In this document: piece after piece, positions 13,903-22,972 of the stretch
Numbering within the stretch: the stretch's first letter is position 1
How the letters are laid out: each line of letters starts with the position of its first letter
Source of the DNA: Sulfurimonas sp.
Lineage (GTDB): Bacteria > Campylobacterota > Campylobacteria > Campylobacterales > Sulfurimonadaceae
Assembly (NCBI RefSeq): GCF_029027405.1
Contig: NZ_CP093396.1
Location: 1,995,497-2,059,496 of the forward strand
Length of the DNA stretch: 64,000 nt
Reading direction: 5' to 3'
Program-made: the position numbers and the translations under genes
The notes under the pieces: generated by a model
Database searches by the model: none
Told to the model about the DNA's origin: nothing
What the model saw: the letters and a program-made list of their open reading frames with translations, nothing else

Positions 13903-15699
13903 ATGTTTAGGTATCTATTTATAATTTTATTTTTGGTGTTTAATCTAAATGCTAGAAGTTTAGTAAATGTAAATTTTTCAAATTTAAAAATCAATGAGTT
14001 TATTAAAATAGTTTCAAAGCTAGTTAATAAGAATATTTTAGTTACTGATATTATTGAAGGTCAAGTTAACTTAGTTAGTAATGTCTCGATTTATGATGAT
14101 GAACTTATAAGCATTTTATCATCAGTTTTAAAATCTAAAGACTATACACTCATAAAAAATGGTTCTATCTATGAAGTGATTAAAATATCTAAAGCTGTAA
14201 AGAGTGAAGCAAATTATAAAGGTAGTTTAAAAAATAATAGTTTTATAGTTTCCCACCTCATACAAATAAAAAATAATGATGTTGATATTATTGCTTCAAA
14301 GCTTAAAAGTTTAACTTCTATACATTCAAACCTTATAACTATTAAAAGCTCTAACATGATACTTATTAGTGATTATCCAAAGAATATAAATGTAATCAAG
14401 AAGATAATAAAAAAGATAGATATTAAACTAAATAATGATGTGTTTATGTATGAGATTAAAAATGTACAAGCTAAAGCACTTCTAACATATCTAAATGAAA
14501 GCTCTAAACTTCTTTTCAATGATTCTTTAAAGTCTGACAAGGTTAAAATCTTATTACATGAAGATTTAAATTCTATTATAGTTATTGGTAAAAAATCAAA
14601 TGTTTTAGTTATTGAAAAGTTGATAAAAAAGTTTGATATTGAATCTTCAAATAATCAAACACTAAAAATATTTAATCTAAAAAATGCTAAAGCTGATGAA
14701 GTATTTAAAGCTCTTAATGACATCATAAAAAATCAAAAGTTTAGTGATGAATCTTTAAAGCCTAATGTTTCTAAAAGTGATGATATTAATTCTATTATAG
14801 TTGTTGGTGTTCCTCACATCATAAAAGCTCTTGAACCTCTCATAAAAGAGTTAGATAAGGAAAAGTATCAAGTATATGTAGAAGCTCGTATAATAGATAT
14901 AAATAAGAAAAATTCAGAAGATTTAGGCATTAAATATAATTTTGATGGTGCTAGGCTTTTATCTAGTGGTGGTTTACTCTCTTTTAGTTCTAATTTCAGT
15001 GGTATAGCTCCTATACAAGGCTTGATAGGTAAAAACTTATCATCTTCGCTCGTTGGTGATGGTTTGGCTCTTGGTGCATCTATTGACTTTCTTCAAACAA
15101 ACGGTGCAAGTAAATCAATCTCTAATCCTTCTATTCTTTGCGTTAATAATAAAGAATCATCAATATATGTAGGTAAAGCTATCTCTTTACAAAGTGGGTC
15201 TGTCTCTGCTTCTGATAGTGGTGTTACTAACTCTTATGTTAGAACTGATATAGGTTTGACTTTAAAAATAATTCCTCGTGTTTCATCATCAGATAAAGTT
15301 ACTTTAGAAGTATCAATCATTTTAGAAAACATAATCGATGATGGTAGTAATAATGAAACGGGTCAACCAGTAACTTCTAAACAAGAAATTAACACTCAAA
15401 CAATACTTAGGCATGGCGAAAATATAATTATAGGTGGTTTAGTTAAGAGCTACACTTTAGATTCTAAGTCACAAATCCCATTACTTGGAGATATTCCTTT
15501 TCTTGGGGCATTGTTTAGAAGTACATCAACAACAAAAGAGCAAGATAATTTAGTTGTTATTCTAACTCCGTATATCATTGATAATAGTGAAAAACTATCA
15601 CAACTTCAAAAAGATTTAGGAACATTATCAAAGTTACAAGAAAAATACAATCAAGAAGCATTTAATAATTTTGAGGAAGAAGGTTTAAAAGATGATTGA
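13903..15699 (+). CDS. Secretin (pIV/GspD-like), unit B
   Basis: 598 residues. Signal peptide (FRYLFIILFLVFNLNA), N0/N1-type domains (KINEFIKIVSKLVNKNILV; repeated VxLIxKxDI-like segments to about 320), then the secretin barrel with SNPSILCVNNKESSIYVG, RTDIGLTLKIIPRV, GENIIIGGLV and SQIPLLGDIPFLGALFR. It forms the outer-membrane exit channel. Encoding its own secretin frees the phage from the host type II or IV pilus secretin. Leader ATAGGAGTAACA resembles the early-gene leader. Its stop overlaps the Zot start by 8 bp. Confidence 0.9.
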   Translation: MFRYLFIILFLVFNLNARSLVNVNFSNLKINEFIKIVSKLVNKNILVTDIIEGQVNLVSNVSIYDDELISILSSVLKSKDYTLIKNGSIYEVIKISKAVKSEANYKGSLKNNSFIVSHLIQIKNNDVDIIASKLKSLTSIHSNLITIKSSNMILISDYPKNINVIKKIIKKIDIKLNNDVFMYEIKNVQAKALLTYLNESSKLLFNDSLKSDKVKILLHEDLNSIIVIGKKSNVLVIEKLIKKFDIESSNNQTLKIFNLKNAKADEVFKALNDIIKNQKFSDESLKPNVSKSDDINSIIVVGVPHIIKALEPLIKELDKEKYQVYVEARIIDINKKNSEDLGIKYNFDGARLLSSGGLLSFSSNFSGIAPIQGLIGKNLSSSLVGDGLALGASIDFLQTNGASKSISNPSILCVNNKESSIYVGKAISLQSGSVSASDSGVTNSYVRTDIGLTLKIIPRVSSSDKVTLEVSIILENIIDDGSNNETGQPVTSKQEINTQTILRHGENIIIGGLVKSYTLDSKSQIPLLGDIPFLGALFRSTSTTKEQDNLVVILTPYIIDNSEKLSQLQKDLGTLSKLQEKYNQEAFNNFEEEGLKDD

Positions 15700-16882
15700 T
15701 TATTTTTTTGGTAAACCTAGAACGGGTAAAACTTACAGAGCTGTTGATATTCTCTACAATGATTATGTTAAAGATGAAAATGCTTCTCCAAAATTTACTA
15801 ATATTATTACAAATATTGGTGGTTTTAAATTTAAAGAAATAAACCAACTCTTTAGGGATAGAGGTTCTAAATCAGTAGCTTATAAATTAGTTTGGAGAGA
15901 TTTATATACACATTTATCAAAATTGTACGAAATGGCTCTTGATGATAAAAGTGATGAAGAATTAAATAGATACGCATATAGTCACAAGATAAATGACGCT
16001 TTAATAATTCTTGATGAAGCTTCTTTGTTTATGAAAAGATATGATGATGTTGTTTCATGGTGGTTGGCTTATCACGGACATTTTAAAATGAGAATTATAA
16101 TAATAGCTCAAAGTCCTAAACAAATAAATGCTGAGTACCTTGTACATGCTGAAATATATTATGAAGCTCAACCTCAAAGTAAACAGTTAGCAAGTAATAA
16201 GCTTAGGTATATACACTATAGTGAGCCTTATTTTGTAAAAGATAATAAATTTTCTTCTAATACTATTACTTCTAATCAAAAAATATTTGATTTATATAAA
16301 AGTGGAGAAGTTGATAAACCTAAAAAAATGTTAATTAGATTTATTATATATATTTTAATAGCTCTTTTTATATCCGCTGCTTTTTTCAAATTTCTTCTTT
16401 ATAGACTTTCTCCAGATACTCCTGATACAGAAGAAAACCAATCCAATAGCGTTACATCAACTTATGAAGATGTTGATTATCCACCTCCAAAATCTGATGA
16501 TTATTTATTGTCTGTTCGTTGCAATAAGCGTTATTGTTGGAATACTGACCCTAAATATGACAGTAAAGAAATATCTTTAAGTTATTTTAAATTTATAGTT
16601 ATTAAACACTCTTTAGAACTAGAATATAGTGAGATTATAAATGAGGTTTACATACTTACTCCAATAGAGAAAACTTTGAGTAAATCAACTTTATCAAAGT
16701 TAACTGATTATTATTATTTCATACCCAAAGAGCTTAAAACTAAAGAGTTAAAACAATTTTTTATAAGTAAAGAAGTAATGACAAATAAAAGAAAAGATTT
16801 TAGTATTAATCCATTTAATATAAACACGAACGAAGAGAACGCAAGGACGAGCGCCTTAGCGAGGACGACCAAAAGCGAGTGA
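15692..16882 (+). CDS. Zot/pI-family assembly ATPase, unit B
   Basis: 396 residues. Walker A GKPRTGKT (7-14), Walker B ALIILDEA (103-110), IIIIAQSP strand (135-142), one membrane helix (MLIRFIIYILIALFISAAFF, 213-232) and a periplasmic tail with a CNKRYC pair. It drives virion assembly together with the secretin encoded just upstream. The extreme C-terminus is encoded by GC-richer DNA with GAACG/GAGCG-like units (16825-16882). Confidence 0.88.
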   Translation: MIDYFFGKPRTGKTYRAVDILYNDYVKDENASPKFTNIITNIGGFKFKEINQLFRDRGSKSVAYKLVWRDLYTHLSKLYEMALDDKSDEELNRYAYSHKINDALIILDEASLFMKRYDDVVSWWLAYHGHFKMRIIIIAQSPKQINAEYLVHAEIYYEAQPQSKQLASNKLRYIHYSEPYFVKDNKFSSNTITSNQKIFDLYKSGEVDKPKKMLIRFIIYILIALFISAAFFKFLLYRLSPDTPDTEENQSNSVTSTYEDVDYPPPKSDDYLLSVRCNKRYCWNTDPKYDSKEISLSYFKFIVIKHSLELEYSEIINEVYILTPIEKTLSKSTLSKLTDYYYFIPKELKTKELKQFFISKEVMTNKRKDFSINPFNINTNEENARTSALARTTKSE

Positions 16883-16956
16883 GATGGGAGGAGTTTAGCG
16901 ACTCCCCTTGGCTATCTATAAAAAGTTATCGTACAAAAATTAAAGGAGTGACAAAA

Positions 16957-18351
16957 ATGAAAAATTATGGATTAAGTTCTTACCAAAGATATAAAGCTTT
17001 AAAAAAACTAGAGTTCAACAGAGACTATATGCTTAGTAACGGGATACAGCTAGATAATAAGATAATTCCTTTTGCTGATTTTGTATGTAACAGTTATACA
17101 AATTCTGATAGGTACATAGCTGAGTTACAGCATAGAGCTTGGTCGACTTACGACTATGCAAAAGAAAAAAACTTAAAAAATATATTTTTTTCTCTTACTC
17201 TTCCTTCTAAATGGCATCCAATGAAAACTATTAATTTCGGTAAAAAGAATGAAAAATTAGTATTTAATAAAAAATTTGGTGGTCGAAGAATTATTAAAGT
17301 TCACACTAAACAGAAAAATAAATATCATTTCTTAAATGCTCATGTAAAGCAAAACATTCCTTTCATTGAGCCTATATTAGATTATACAAATACAGTTGAT
17401 AAATATTCTCCTCATAATGCTTCTAAAGAGTTGTCTAGGTTATTATCTGCAGGTTTATTTAATGAAAGAAGTTATAGAAAAATAGATAAAGAGCATAGAT
17501 GTTATTTTAGAGTAACAGAACCTCACAAAGATGGTACACCTCATTTACATATAAGTTTATATGTTCCAGAAAATAAGGTTAATTCAATAGTAAAATCACT
17601 TAAGAGATGTTATCTTGCTCCTATGGGAGATATAGAAACAAATGTAAATAATCCTGTTTCTTACCTTATGAAATATGTTTTAAAAACTCTTGATGATTTG
17701 AGAGATAATCCCGAAAAAATAACAAATCTTACTTTGTGGTATCTGCATCATGGGATTAGTCGTTTTTATACTTCTCGTACTTTTATATCTTTGGAAGTGT
17801 ATAGAAAACTTAATGGCATGTACACTTTAATAGACTTAACTAAAAAATACAAATCAAATGATATATGCATTTATGTTTATTCAGATACTAAAAAAATAGC
17901 ACTCATAGAAAACGAATACGGCACTATCTATATTCCTAAACCTGTAAATTGGTATGATAAGTTAGTGGACACCGACCATACTTACTTAGAGGCTGAATTT
18001 GAACCTATTTATAAAGAGCAAAATAAATCAGTTAAACCAATACAGATAAAGATAGATGATGAAGATTACATAATCCATCAACACTCTTTAAAAGAACACA
18101 ATCAACAAAACGAAAAACTCATTAAAAATAATAAAATTCCCTTATCTCTTGATGATATTCTTATAAAACCAAAGATTCAACCATATCAAATGAAAAATTA
18201 TCAACTTTCACACTATTTTGAAAATATAAATATGGACAGTGTAAATCCTGCTCATTTCGCTGTTACATATAACTTAATGATAGAACGAGGCTTGATAGCG
18301 GGTGAGTTGCTGAAACCATCTAGTATGTATGAAGCTTTTGAGGTATTTTAA
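16957..18351 (+). CDS. HUH rolling-circle Rep, unit B
   Basis: 464 residues from ATG 16957, which follows AAAGGAGTGACAAAA; the longer ORF from 16879 reads through the module junction. H196/H198 of PHLHIS and Y236/Y240 of SYLMKY as in unit A. Identical to the unit C protein, with Leu at 220. Confidence 0.9.
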   Translation: MKNYGLSSYQRYKALKKLEFNRDYMLSNGIQLDNKIIPFADFVCNSYTNSDRYIAELQHRAWSTYDYAKEKNLKNIFFSLTLPSKWHPMKTINFGKKNEKLVFNKKFGGRRIIKVHTKQKNKYHFLNAHVKQNIPFIEPILDYTNTVDKYSPHNASKELSRLLSAGLFNERSYRKIDKEHRCYFRVTEPHKDGTPHLHISLYVPENKVNSIVKSLKRCYLAPMGDIETNVNNPVSYLMKYVLKTLDDLRDNPEKITNLTLWYLHHGISRFYTSRTFISLEVYRKLNGMYTLIDLTKKYKSNDICIYVYSDTKKIALIENEYGTIYIPKPVNWYDKLVDTDHTYLEAEFEPIYKEQNKSVKPIQIKIDDEDYIIHQHSLKEHNQQNEKLIKNNKIPLSLDDILIKPKIQPYQMKNYQLSHYFENINMDSVNPAHFAVTYNLMIERGLIAGELLKPSSMYEAFEVF

Positions 18352-18352
18352 A

Positions 18353-18568
18353 ATGAGAATAAGCAAATGCCCTATATGTCATAACGAATTTAAAGATTAT
18401 AGTCTTTATAAACCTACGACTTATTGTTCTGTTAATTGTTGTAACTATAATAAGCAAAAAAACGCTTTAGAAAAATCTATAATTGTTCTTAAGCCTACGA
18501 AGGAAGCTAAAAAGATAATTAAGGGTATACTACCCCAAGAAAATCAAACAACTATTTCTAAAGTTTAA
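18353..18568 (+). pseudogene. Small Cys-rich protein gene interrupted by IS
   Basis: Residues 1-57 of the zinc-ribbon-like protein, broken after ...KKIIKG by the IS3-type element at 18526. The IS end supplies 14 new codons ([13 protein letters not shown]) and a stop. The remaining 3' codons lie beyond the IS (19862-19922). The cysteine part is preserved, so the fused product could still fold. Confidence 0.8.
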
Positions 18569-19861
18569 TTCTTAAAAGAGTAAAATTAAACAATAAAAAT
18601 AGAAGGTAATCTTATGAGTCGAAAAAGAACAACATATACAGCAGAATTCAAGACAAAGTTAGTTTTAGAAGTTTTAAAAGAAGATAAGACACTAAATGAA
18701 ATAGCAAGTGTAAATAATATCACACCAAAAAACTTACAAAATTGGAAGAAGATATTTTTGGAAAATGCAGAAGTTGCGATGGAACCTGCAAAAGTAATTA
18801 AAGAGTACAAAGAAGAGAATGTAAGATTACAAGCTAAACTTGATGAATATGCAAAGGTTGTAGGTCAACTAACAGTAGAGAAGGACTGGGCGGTGGGAAA
18901 GTTAAGCAGCTTGGACTCTAGCTATAAAAAGGAGTTGATTGATAGAGATGAAAATAAGGCATTATCAGTTGTAAAACAATGTAATCTTATTAACTATAAC
19001 AGAAGTAATTTGTTCTATGCACCAATGGTAAATCTTGCTAAAAATGTAATTAAAAAACATATAGAAAAAGTATTTGAAGAGATACCAAGCTATGGCTATA
19101 TGAAAGTGTATCATCAACTACTAGAGGATGGTTTTCGTGTCAGTCCCAACACAGTGCTGGCATACCGTAGAGAGTTAGGTTTACAGGCTGTTTTAGCTGT
19201 AAGACCACCAAATACAAGCTGGGCGGACAAGCAACATCATAAATACTCTTACAAAATAAGAGGATTAGATATCGTAAGAGCAAACCAAGTATGGTCAACA
19301 GATATAACCTATATTAAAATTAAAGGTGGTATGGTCTATATGGCTGCCATAATTGATTGGTATTCTAAAGCAATATTATCTTGGCGAATATCCAACACAA
19401 TGGATACAGATTTAGTCATAGGTGTACTAGATGAAGCACTCGCACTCTATGGTAAGCCTGAGATATTTAATACTGATCAAGGGTCACAATATACAAGCTG
19501 TATCCACACTCAAACATTAAAAGATAATGACATAATTATCTCTATGGATGGCAAAGGTAGAGCAACAGATAATATTTGTATTGAGAGGTTCTGGAGAAGT
19601 GCTAAAGTTGAAAAAATATACCTCAATGAATATGAGAGAGTATCAGTTCTCAAAAGTGATGTTAAGGATTATATAGAATTTTATAATCACAGAAGATTTC
19701 ATGAGACATTGAAATATAAAAAACCTATGAATGTTTATTATGATAGTTTAAAAATCAATGATGAGAATTACACTAAATCTAGTGAAAATGTAGCATAGGG
19801 TAACAGGTATTTAGGGAATTAGATTTTTGAAAAAGTTGTCTTGACATATTGGGGTAGTATA
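18526..19861 (+). mobile_element. IS3-family-like insertion sequence, copy 1
   Basis: 1336 bp with terminal inverted repeats TATACTACCCCAA and a 3-bp target duplication GGG (18523-18525 and 19862-19864), confirmed by the uninterrupted sequence in units A and C (AAGGGTGACATG). It holds one transposase gene in the same direction as the prophage. Nearly identical to the copy at 59528-60863. Confidence 0.93.
18614..19798 (+). CDS. IS3-type transposase, single fused ORF
   Basis: 394 residues. N-terminal HTH (TAEFKTKLVLEVLKED...NITPKNLQNWKK, 9-50), a leucine-rich linker, and an rve-type DDE core: D in WSTDITYIK, D in FNTDQGSQY, E in ICIERFWRS, followed by the HRRFHETLKYKKP signature. IS3 elements normally use two overlapping frames joined by -1 frameshifting; here OrfA and OrfB are one continuous frame. 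Only one residue differs from copy 2 (DLVIGVL against DLVMGVL). Ribosome-binding site AAGGTAATCTT. Confidence 0.92.
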   Translation: MSRKRTTYTAEFKTKLVLEVLKEDKTLNEIASVNNITPKNLQNWKKIFLENAEVAMEPAKVIKEYKEENVRLQAKLDEYAKVVGQLTVEKDWAVGKLSSLDSSYKKELIDRDENKALSVVKQCNLINYNRSNLFYAPMVNLAKNVIKKHIEKVFEEIPSYGYMKVYHQLLEDGFRVSPNTVLAYRRELGLQAVLAVRPPNTSWADKQHHKYSYKIRGLDIVRANQVWSTDITYIKIKGGMVYMAAIIDWYSKAILSWRISNTMDTDLVIGVLDEALALYGKPEIFNTDQGSQYTSCIHTQTLKDNDIIISMDGKGRATDNICIERFWRSAKVEKIYLNEYERVSVLKSDVKDYIEFYNHRRFHETLKYKKPMNVYYDSLKINDENYTKSSENVA

Positions 19862-19914
19862 GGGTGACATGTTCAGATTGTCTAATTTAGTAAGTATTGG
19901 TACTGTTACTAAAA

Positions 19915-20796
19915 ATGATTAAATTTAGCCACTACTCAAAACTATATTTAGAGTTTAAAAAGCATGAACTAAAATTTTCTACTTTAGACAAATATACAAA
20001 TATAATTAAGGATAGATTAAATCCTACTTTTGGAGATTCAGACATAGCAAATATAAAACCTAGTAACATAAAAAAATGGTTATATGACATAGATGATGTA
20101 GGCGGTAAATCTAAAAGAACATATCTGAGTATCTTAAGCGGTATCATGCAAGAAGCTCTTTATGATGAAGTTATAAATCGTAATCCCGTAAGACTTGTTA
20201 GACTTCCAAAATTTGACACTCCAAAAATAAAACCTTTTACAGCTGATGAAGTAAATAAAATTATGTCTTTAGCAAAAAATGATAACTATCGTCATTATCT
20301 TGCAATAGCATTTTATACGGGTATGCGTTCGGGCGAAATAATGGCACTTAAGAAAAGTGATATAAATTTCAAAAAGCAAATTATTACAGTTCAACGAACA
20401 CGCTCACGCTATGGAGAATCTACTCCTAAAACAAAATACAGCATTAGAGATGTTCCTATTATAAAATTATTAGAACCATATATTACAGAACTATACAAAA
20501 AACATGATGAAGAATATTTATTTATCACTCAGTACAAAAAACCTTATAAAGATAATCATGTCTTTGCTGAAAACTTTTGGAAGAAGGCATTAAAAGAGTT
20601 AGACTTAGAATATAGAAGACCATATAACGCTAGGCATACTTACGCTACAAATATGCTTTATAATAATTTAGTAACTCCAGTTCAATTAGCTCAATTGCTA
20701 GGTCATGCAAATTCTCAAATGGTTTTTGATGTATATGTTAATTATATAGATTCGTTTAATGAAAACTTTGATAGGTCAATAAATATTTATATTTGA
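19915..20796 (+). CDS. Tyrosine-recombinase integrase, unit B
   Basis: Same 293-residue protein as in A and C from ATG 19915; an in-frame TTG at 19897 is the less likely start. It directly follows the remnant of the small Cys-rich gene, with no methyltransferase. Its 5' end has CTACTC, the variant of the upstream fragment in A and C, and the rest matches their full gene. Confidence 0.93.
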   Translation: MIKFSHYSKLYLEFKKHELKFSTLDKYTNIIKDRLNPTFGDSDIANIKPSNIKKWLYDIDDVGGKSKRTYLSILSGIMQEALYDEVINRNPVRLVRLPKFDTPKIKPFTADEVNKIMSLAKNDNYRHYLAIAFYTGMRSGEIMALKKSDINFKKQIITVQRTRSRYGESTPKTKYSIRDVPIIKLLEPYITELYKKHDEEYLFITQYKKPYKDNHVFAENFWKKALKELDLEYRRPYNARHTYATNMLYNNLVTPVQLAQLLGHANSQMVFDVYVNYIDSFNENFDRSINIYI

Positions 20797-20861
20797 GGGG
20801 TACGACAAGAAAAAAAGTGATTTTCAAAAAGGTGCTTCAAACCCCTACATTTAGGGCTTTA

Positions 20862-20884
20862 TGGTGGACAAGGAGAGATTCGAA
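20862..20884. other. att site (B/C junction)
   Basis: Same 23-bp tRNA-Ser 3' end copy as at 7680, with phage DNA on both sides (AAAACCTTACC to the right). It is the product of a second integration event or of tandem duplication of a prophage. Confidence 0.9.
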
Positions 20885-21237
20885 AAAACCTTACCCCTAA
20901 ATTCAACTTTAAGAGGCTTCAAAACTCTCTCTTTTCTTTTATAATATAGTAGTCAGAGGGGTAACTAATCCCTCCGTTTGTTTAGTAAAGAGAGGGTGTA
21001 AACACCATCAAAACCAAAAAGACTACTATTAGCTTACTGTTCAAAATAAGCTCCTCTTTTGGAATCCTAATCCCACACCTAACACCACTTGCTAAAAAAT
21101 AAGCAAAAAAAAAGGCTAAGACCTAAGCCTTAACCTTAATCTTCCAAAAAGAAATATGTTAGTTAATCATATTCTTATAAGGAGTTATTTTGAACATCAG
21201 AGGAATTATATCATATTTTTATTTATCTACAAAATCA
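20885..21237. other. Left-end non-coding region of unit C
   Basis: No convincing gene. Contains hairpin GAGGGGTAACTAATCCCTC (about 20956-20974), a promoter-like TATAATATAG (about 20940-20949), and the leftward terminator at 21105-21131. A weak 22-codon ORF with AAGGAG and a TTG start (21190-21258) overlaps the end of the leftward gene. Confidence 0.5.
21105..21131 (-). terminator. Rho-independent terminator of the leftward gene
   Basis: Read on the minus strand: AAGGCT, eight-base loop, AGCCTT, then nine T. It lies about 110 bp after the stop of the leftward gene 21238-21645, so that gene has its own transcript end before the prophage left end. Confidence 0.75.
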
Positions 21238-21645
21238 TTATTCTATTTTATATTTTAATTCACTTAAATATTTTTTCCAAATATCTTTTCTTTTTTCCCA
21301 ATCAAATGCTTTTTTTGATTGATATCCTATTTTTTTAGAATCTTCTTCACTTAGTTCTATCTCAATATCTTCAATATTTTTTTCTTCTATAAAATCATTG
21401 ATTTTTATAAAGCCTCTTCCTGCTTCACCACTTAAGCCATCATTTGTTCCCCATTCGTGAATAAGAGCTGTATATTTTCCAATAGTACACTTATTTTTAA
21501 ATAATACTATTAATGAATAATTATCATGTCCATCGTTTACTTTTGCCATAGCTATAAACTCATTAGGATTTTTAACTATCTCGTTTAAAAGATTATTTAC
21601 CCAACTTGTAATACCTTCTTCTCCATATTCTATAATTTCTATCAT
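21238..21645 (-). CDS. Unknown cytoplasmic protein (unit C accessory)
   Basis: 135 residues, acidic, no signal peptide or membrane segment (MIEIIEYGEEGITSW ... GEAGRGFIKINDF ... KKYLSELKYKIE). Divergently transcribed from a promoter that shares a long dyad with the repressor promoter of this unit, and followed by its own terminator. This is typical of a moron or lysogenic-conversion gene. I do not recognise the family. Confidence 0.6.
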   Translation of the reverse strand: MIEIIEYGEEGITSWVNNLLNEIVKNPNEFIAMAKVNDGHDNYSLIVLFKNKCTIGKYTALIHEWGTNDGLSGEAGRGFIKINDFIEEKNIEDIEIELSEEDSKKIGYQSKKAFDWEKRKDIWKKYLSELKYKIE

Positions 21646-21731
21646 TTTTTTACCTTTTTAGTTTATTTTAAGCTATTATTACCTATAATATACAAGAAAT
21701 AGGAAGTAATTACTTTTAAAGGAAGTGACAC
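21646..21731. promoter_or_regulatory. Divergent promoter with operator copy 1, unit C
   Basis: TTATTTTAAGCTATTATTACC, TATAATATAC and AAGAAATAGGAAGTAATTAC run from about 21664 to 21713. They hold the dyad ATTACCTAT...ATAGGAAGTAAT and a TATAAT -10. Nearly the same ~50 bp recur at 23029-23080 beside the repressor gene. Confidence 0.65.
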
Positions 21732-22031
21732 ATGCACTCAACAAATACACACATAGCAAGTAATCAGAATTTATCTGGTAAATCTAAAGTTTTTGTACTT
21801 ATAGCATTTAAAGGAACTCACAAGAAGTTTATAAAACAGTTTCATAAGCTGTTAAATGATAAAAAGTACAATAAAATAGATATAAATGACCGTCTTTTTT
21901 ATAGAGCGACAAGAATATCTGATACAAATATCGTAGAATCAAATATTATTTTCTTTAATGAACCTGATAAAGTTAAAACTATTCATAATTTACTTGAAAC
22001 TTATTTCAAAGATAATTATACTCTATTATAA
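21732..22031 (+). CDS. Unknown protein (unit C accessory)
   Basis: 99 residues, basic, alpha/beta pattern (KSKVFVLIAFKGTHKKFIKQFHKLL ... YRATRISDTNIVESNIIFF). Leader AAAGGAAGTGACAC resembles the early-gene leader. It starts just right of the duplicated operator, so it may be under repressor control. No family recognised. Confidence 0.55.
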   Translation: MHSTNTHIASNQNLSGKSKVFVLIAFKGTHKKFIKQFHKLLNDKKYNKIDINDRLFYRATRISDTNIVESNIIFFNEPDKVKTIHNLLETYFKDNYTLL

Positions 22032-22058
22032 TTTAACATTTTACTAAGGAGTGACAAA

Positions 22059-22433
22059 ATGCAAAATAATCAACTAACACATAGTTATTTAAAAGAACCT
22101 ATTAGAAATTATTTAATAATTTATAGTATTAATATTCAAGTTGCTAAAGATTCAGTAAATTTTTCTTTAAGATTATTATCTGATATGAATAAAGATAGTT
22201 TTAATTATTTATATTTTTATAATTCTTTAGAACTACGCAAAGAAAAATTAAAGAAAATTTTAAATGAAAGAAAGGAAGCATTTTTTGTTCAAAAAGAAAG
22301 TTATGGTTGTTTTTTACCATTTATAGAATGGTATCATTTTGTAAGAACTGGCTATATAATGAGTTATAAAGATTTAATAGATATATATCCTAAACAGTTT
22401 AAATTTCATCGTAAGCATTTAGATTATGCATAA
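22059..22433 (+). CDS. Unknown helical protein (unit C accessory)
   Basis: 124 residues, mostly helical and aromatic-rich, with a charged stretch (LRKEKLKKILNERKEAFF). Leader AAGGAGTGACAAAATG as in the other early genes. Its 3' end overlaps the convergent gene 22399-22722 by 35 bp. No family recognised. Confidence 0.55.
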   Translation: MQNNQLTHSYLKEPIRNYLIIYSINIQVAKDSVNFSLRLLSDMNKDSFNYLYFYNSLELRKEKLKKILNERKEAFFVQKESYGCFLPFIEWYHFVRTGYIMSYKDLIDIYPKQFKFHRKHLDYA

Positions 22434-22722
22434 GTCTAAACGCATTATAGTTAGATAATATGTCTAATACTTCTGGGTTTTTTAATATGCTACTTTTATA
22501 ATAAACATAATAATAGTTTCTTCCCTCTTTTTCATCAGGGTCAATCTGGTTACCATATTTTTTTCCTTTATCTTCAATTATATAATCAGTGATATTATAT
22601 TCTTTTTCCCTTCTTACAAAACCAATGTATATAAATATATCATTTAATTCTTTTGCACTTATATTAATTCTATTTGCTAATTGAGTTACACTATAATAAA
22701 TCTCATTTTCTTTATGTTTCAT
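22399..22722 (-). CDS. Winged-HTH-like protein downstream of repressor
   Basis: 107 residues from the ATG one base after the repressor stop (an upstream frame start at 22743 overlaps the repressor). SVTQLANRINISAKELNDIFIYIG (about residues 11-34) followed by 'EYNITDYIIEDKGKKYG' resembles the winged-helix C-terminal domain of phage antirepressors. It probably takes part in lysogeny control with the repressor. Unit B has an unrelated secreted protein at this place. Confidence 0.5.
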   Translation of the reverse strand: MKHKENEIYYSVTQLANRINISAKELNDIFIYIGFVRREKEYNITDYIIEDKGKKYGNQIDPDEKEGRNYYYVYYKSSILKNPEVLDILSNYNAFRLMHNLNAYDEI

Positions 22723-22723
22723 A

Positions 22724-22972
22724 TTAATGCCCCATCTCTGCAAGTTCTGCCATCATCAGGTGATAGAACTTTTTAGTTTTGTTTTCAGAAAGTTTATCAA
22801 TAGCTTTTATCATTTCACTTTTTAAATAGTTTGGATTATTTAAATCTGGATACTCTTTTTTATTTTCAAAATGTTTAATAATTATTTCAAAAACTTCTGG
22901 TCTTCCATTTTCCCAATTTCTGAATGTTTTATAATCCATTTTTAATAAATTTGCCATTTCTGTTTTATTCAT
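22724..22972 (-). CDS. Phage repressor, HTH (unit C type)
   Basis: 82 residues. HTH at about 4-24 (TEMANLLKMDYKTFRNWENG), C-terminal helix ending MAELAEMGH. Homologous in plan to the unit B repressor but with a different recognition helix and different upstream DNA. Probably binds the dyads at 21664-21713 and 23029-23080. Confidence 0.75.
   Translation of the reverse strand: MNKTEMANLLKMDYKTFRNWENGRPEVFEIIIKHFENKKEYPDLNNPNYLKSEMIKAIDKLSENKTKKFYHLMMAELAEMGH

Larger units (their letters stand above)
7680..20884 (+). mobile_element. Inovirus prophage unit B (complete, IS-interrupted)
   Basis: 13.2 kb between two att copies, including a 1336-bp IS. Near-identical to unit C from the ssDNA-binding protein to the small Cys-rich gene (10033-18525 against 23679-32211), but its left accessory/repressor region is different. 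It has no methyltransferase and has a frameshifted duplication in the early region. All morphogenesis genes are intact. Confidence 0.92.

Noticed and set aside
15692-16882. Zot annotation read as an enterotoxin
   Set aside because: Domain layout is that of the pI assembly ATPase; the toxin activity of cholera Zot resides in a C-terminal fragment not recognisable here.
21156-21338. 60-codon hydrophobic ORF left of the unit C accessory genes
   Set aside because: Antisense to the end of the leftward gene; very Phe/Ile-rich because of AT-rich antisense DNA; no ribosome-binding site.
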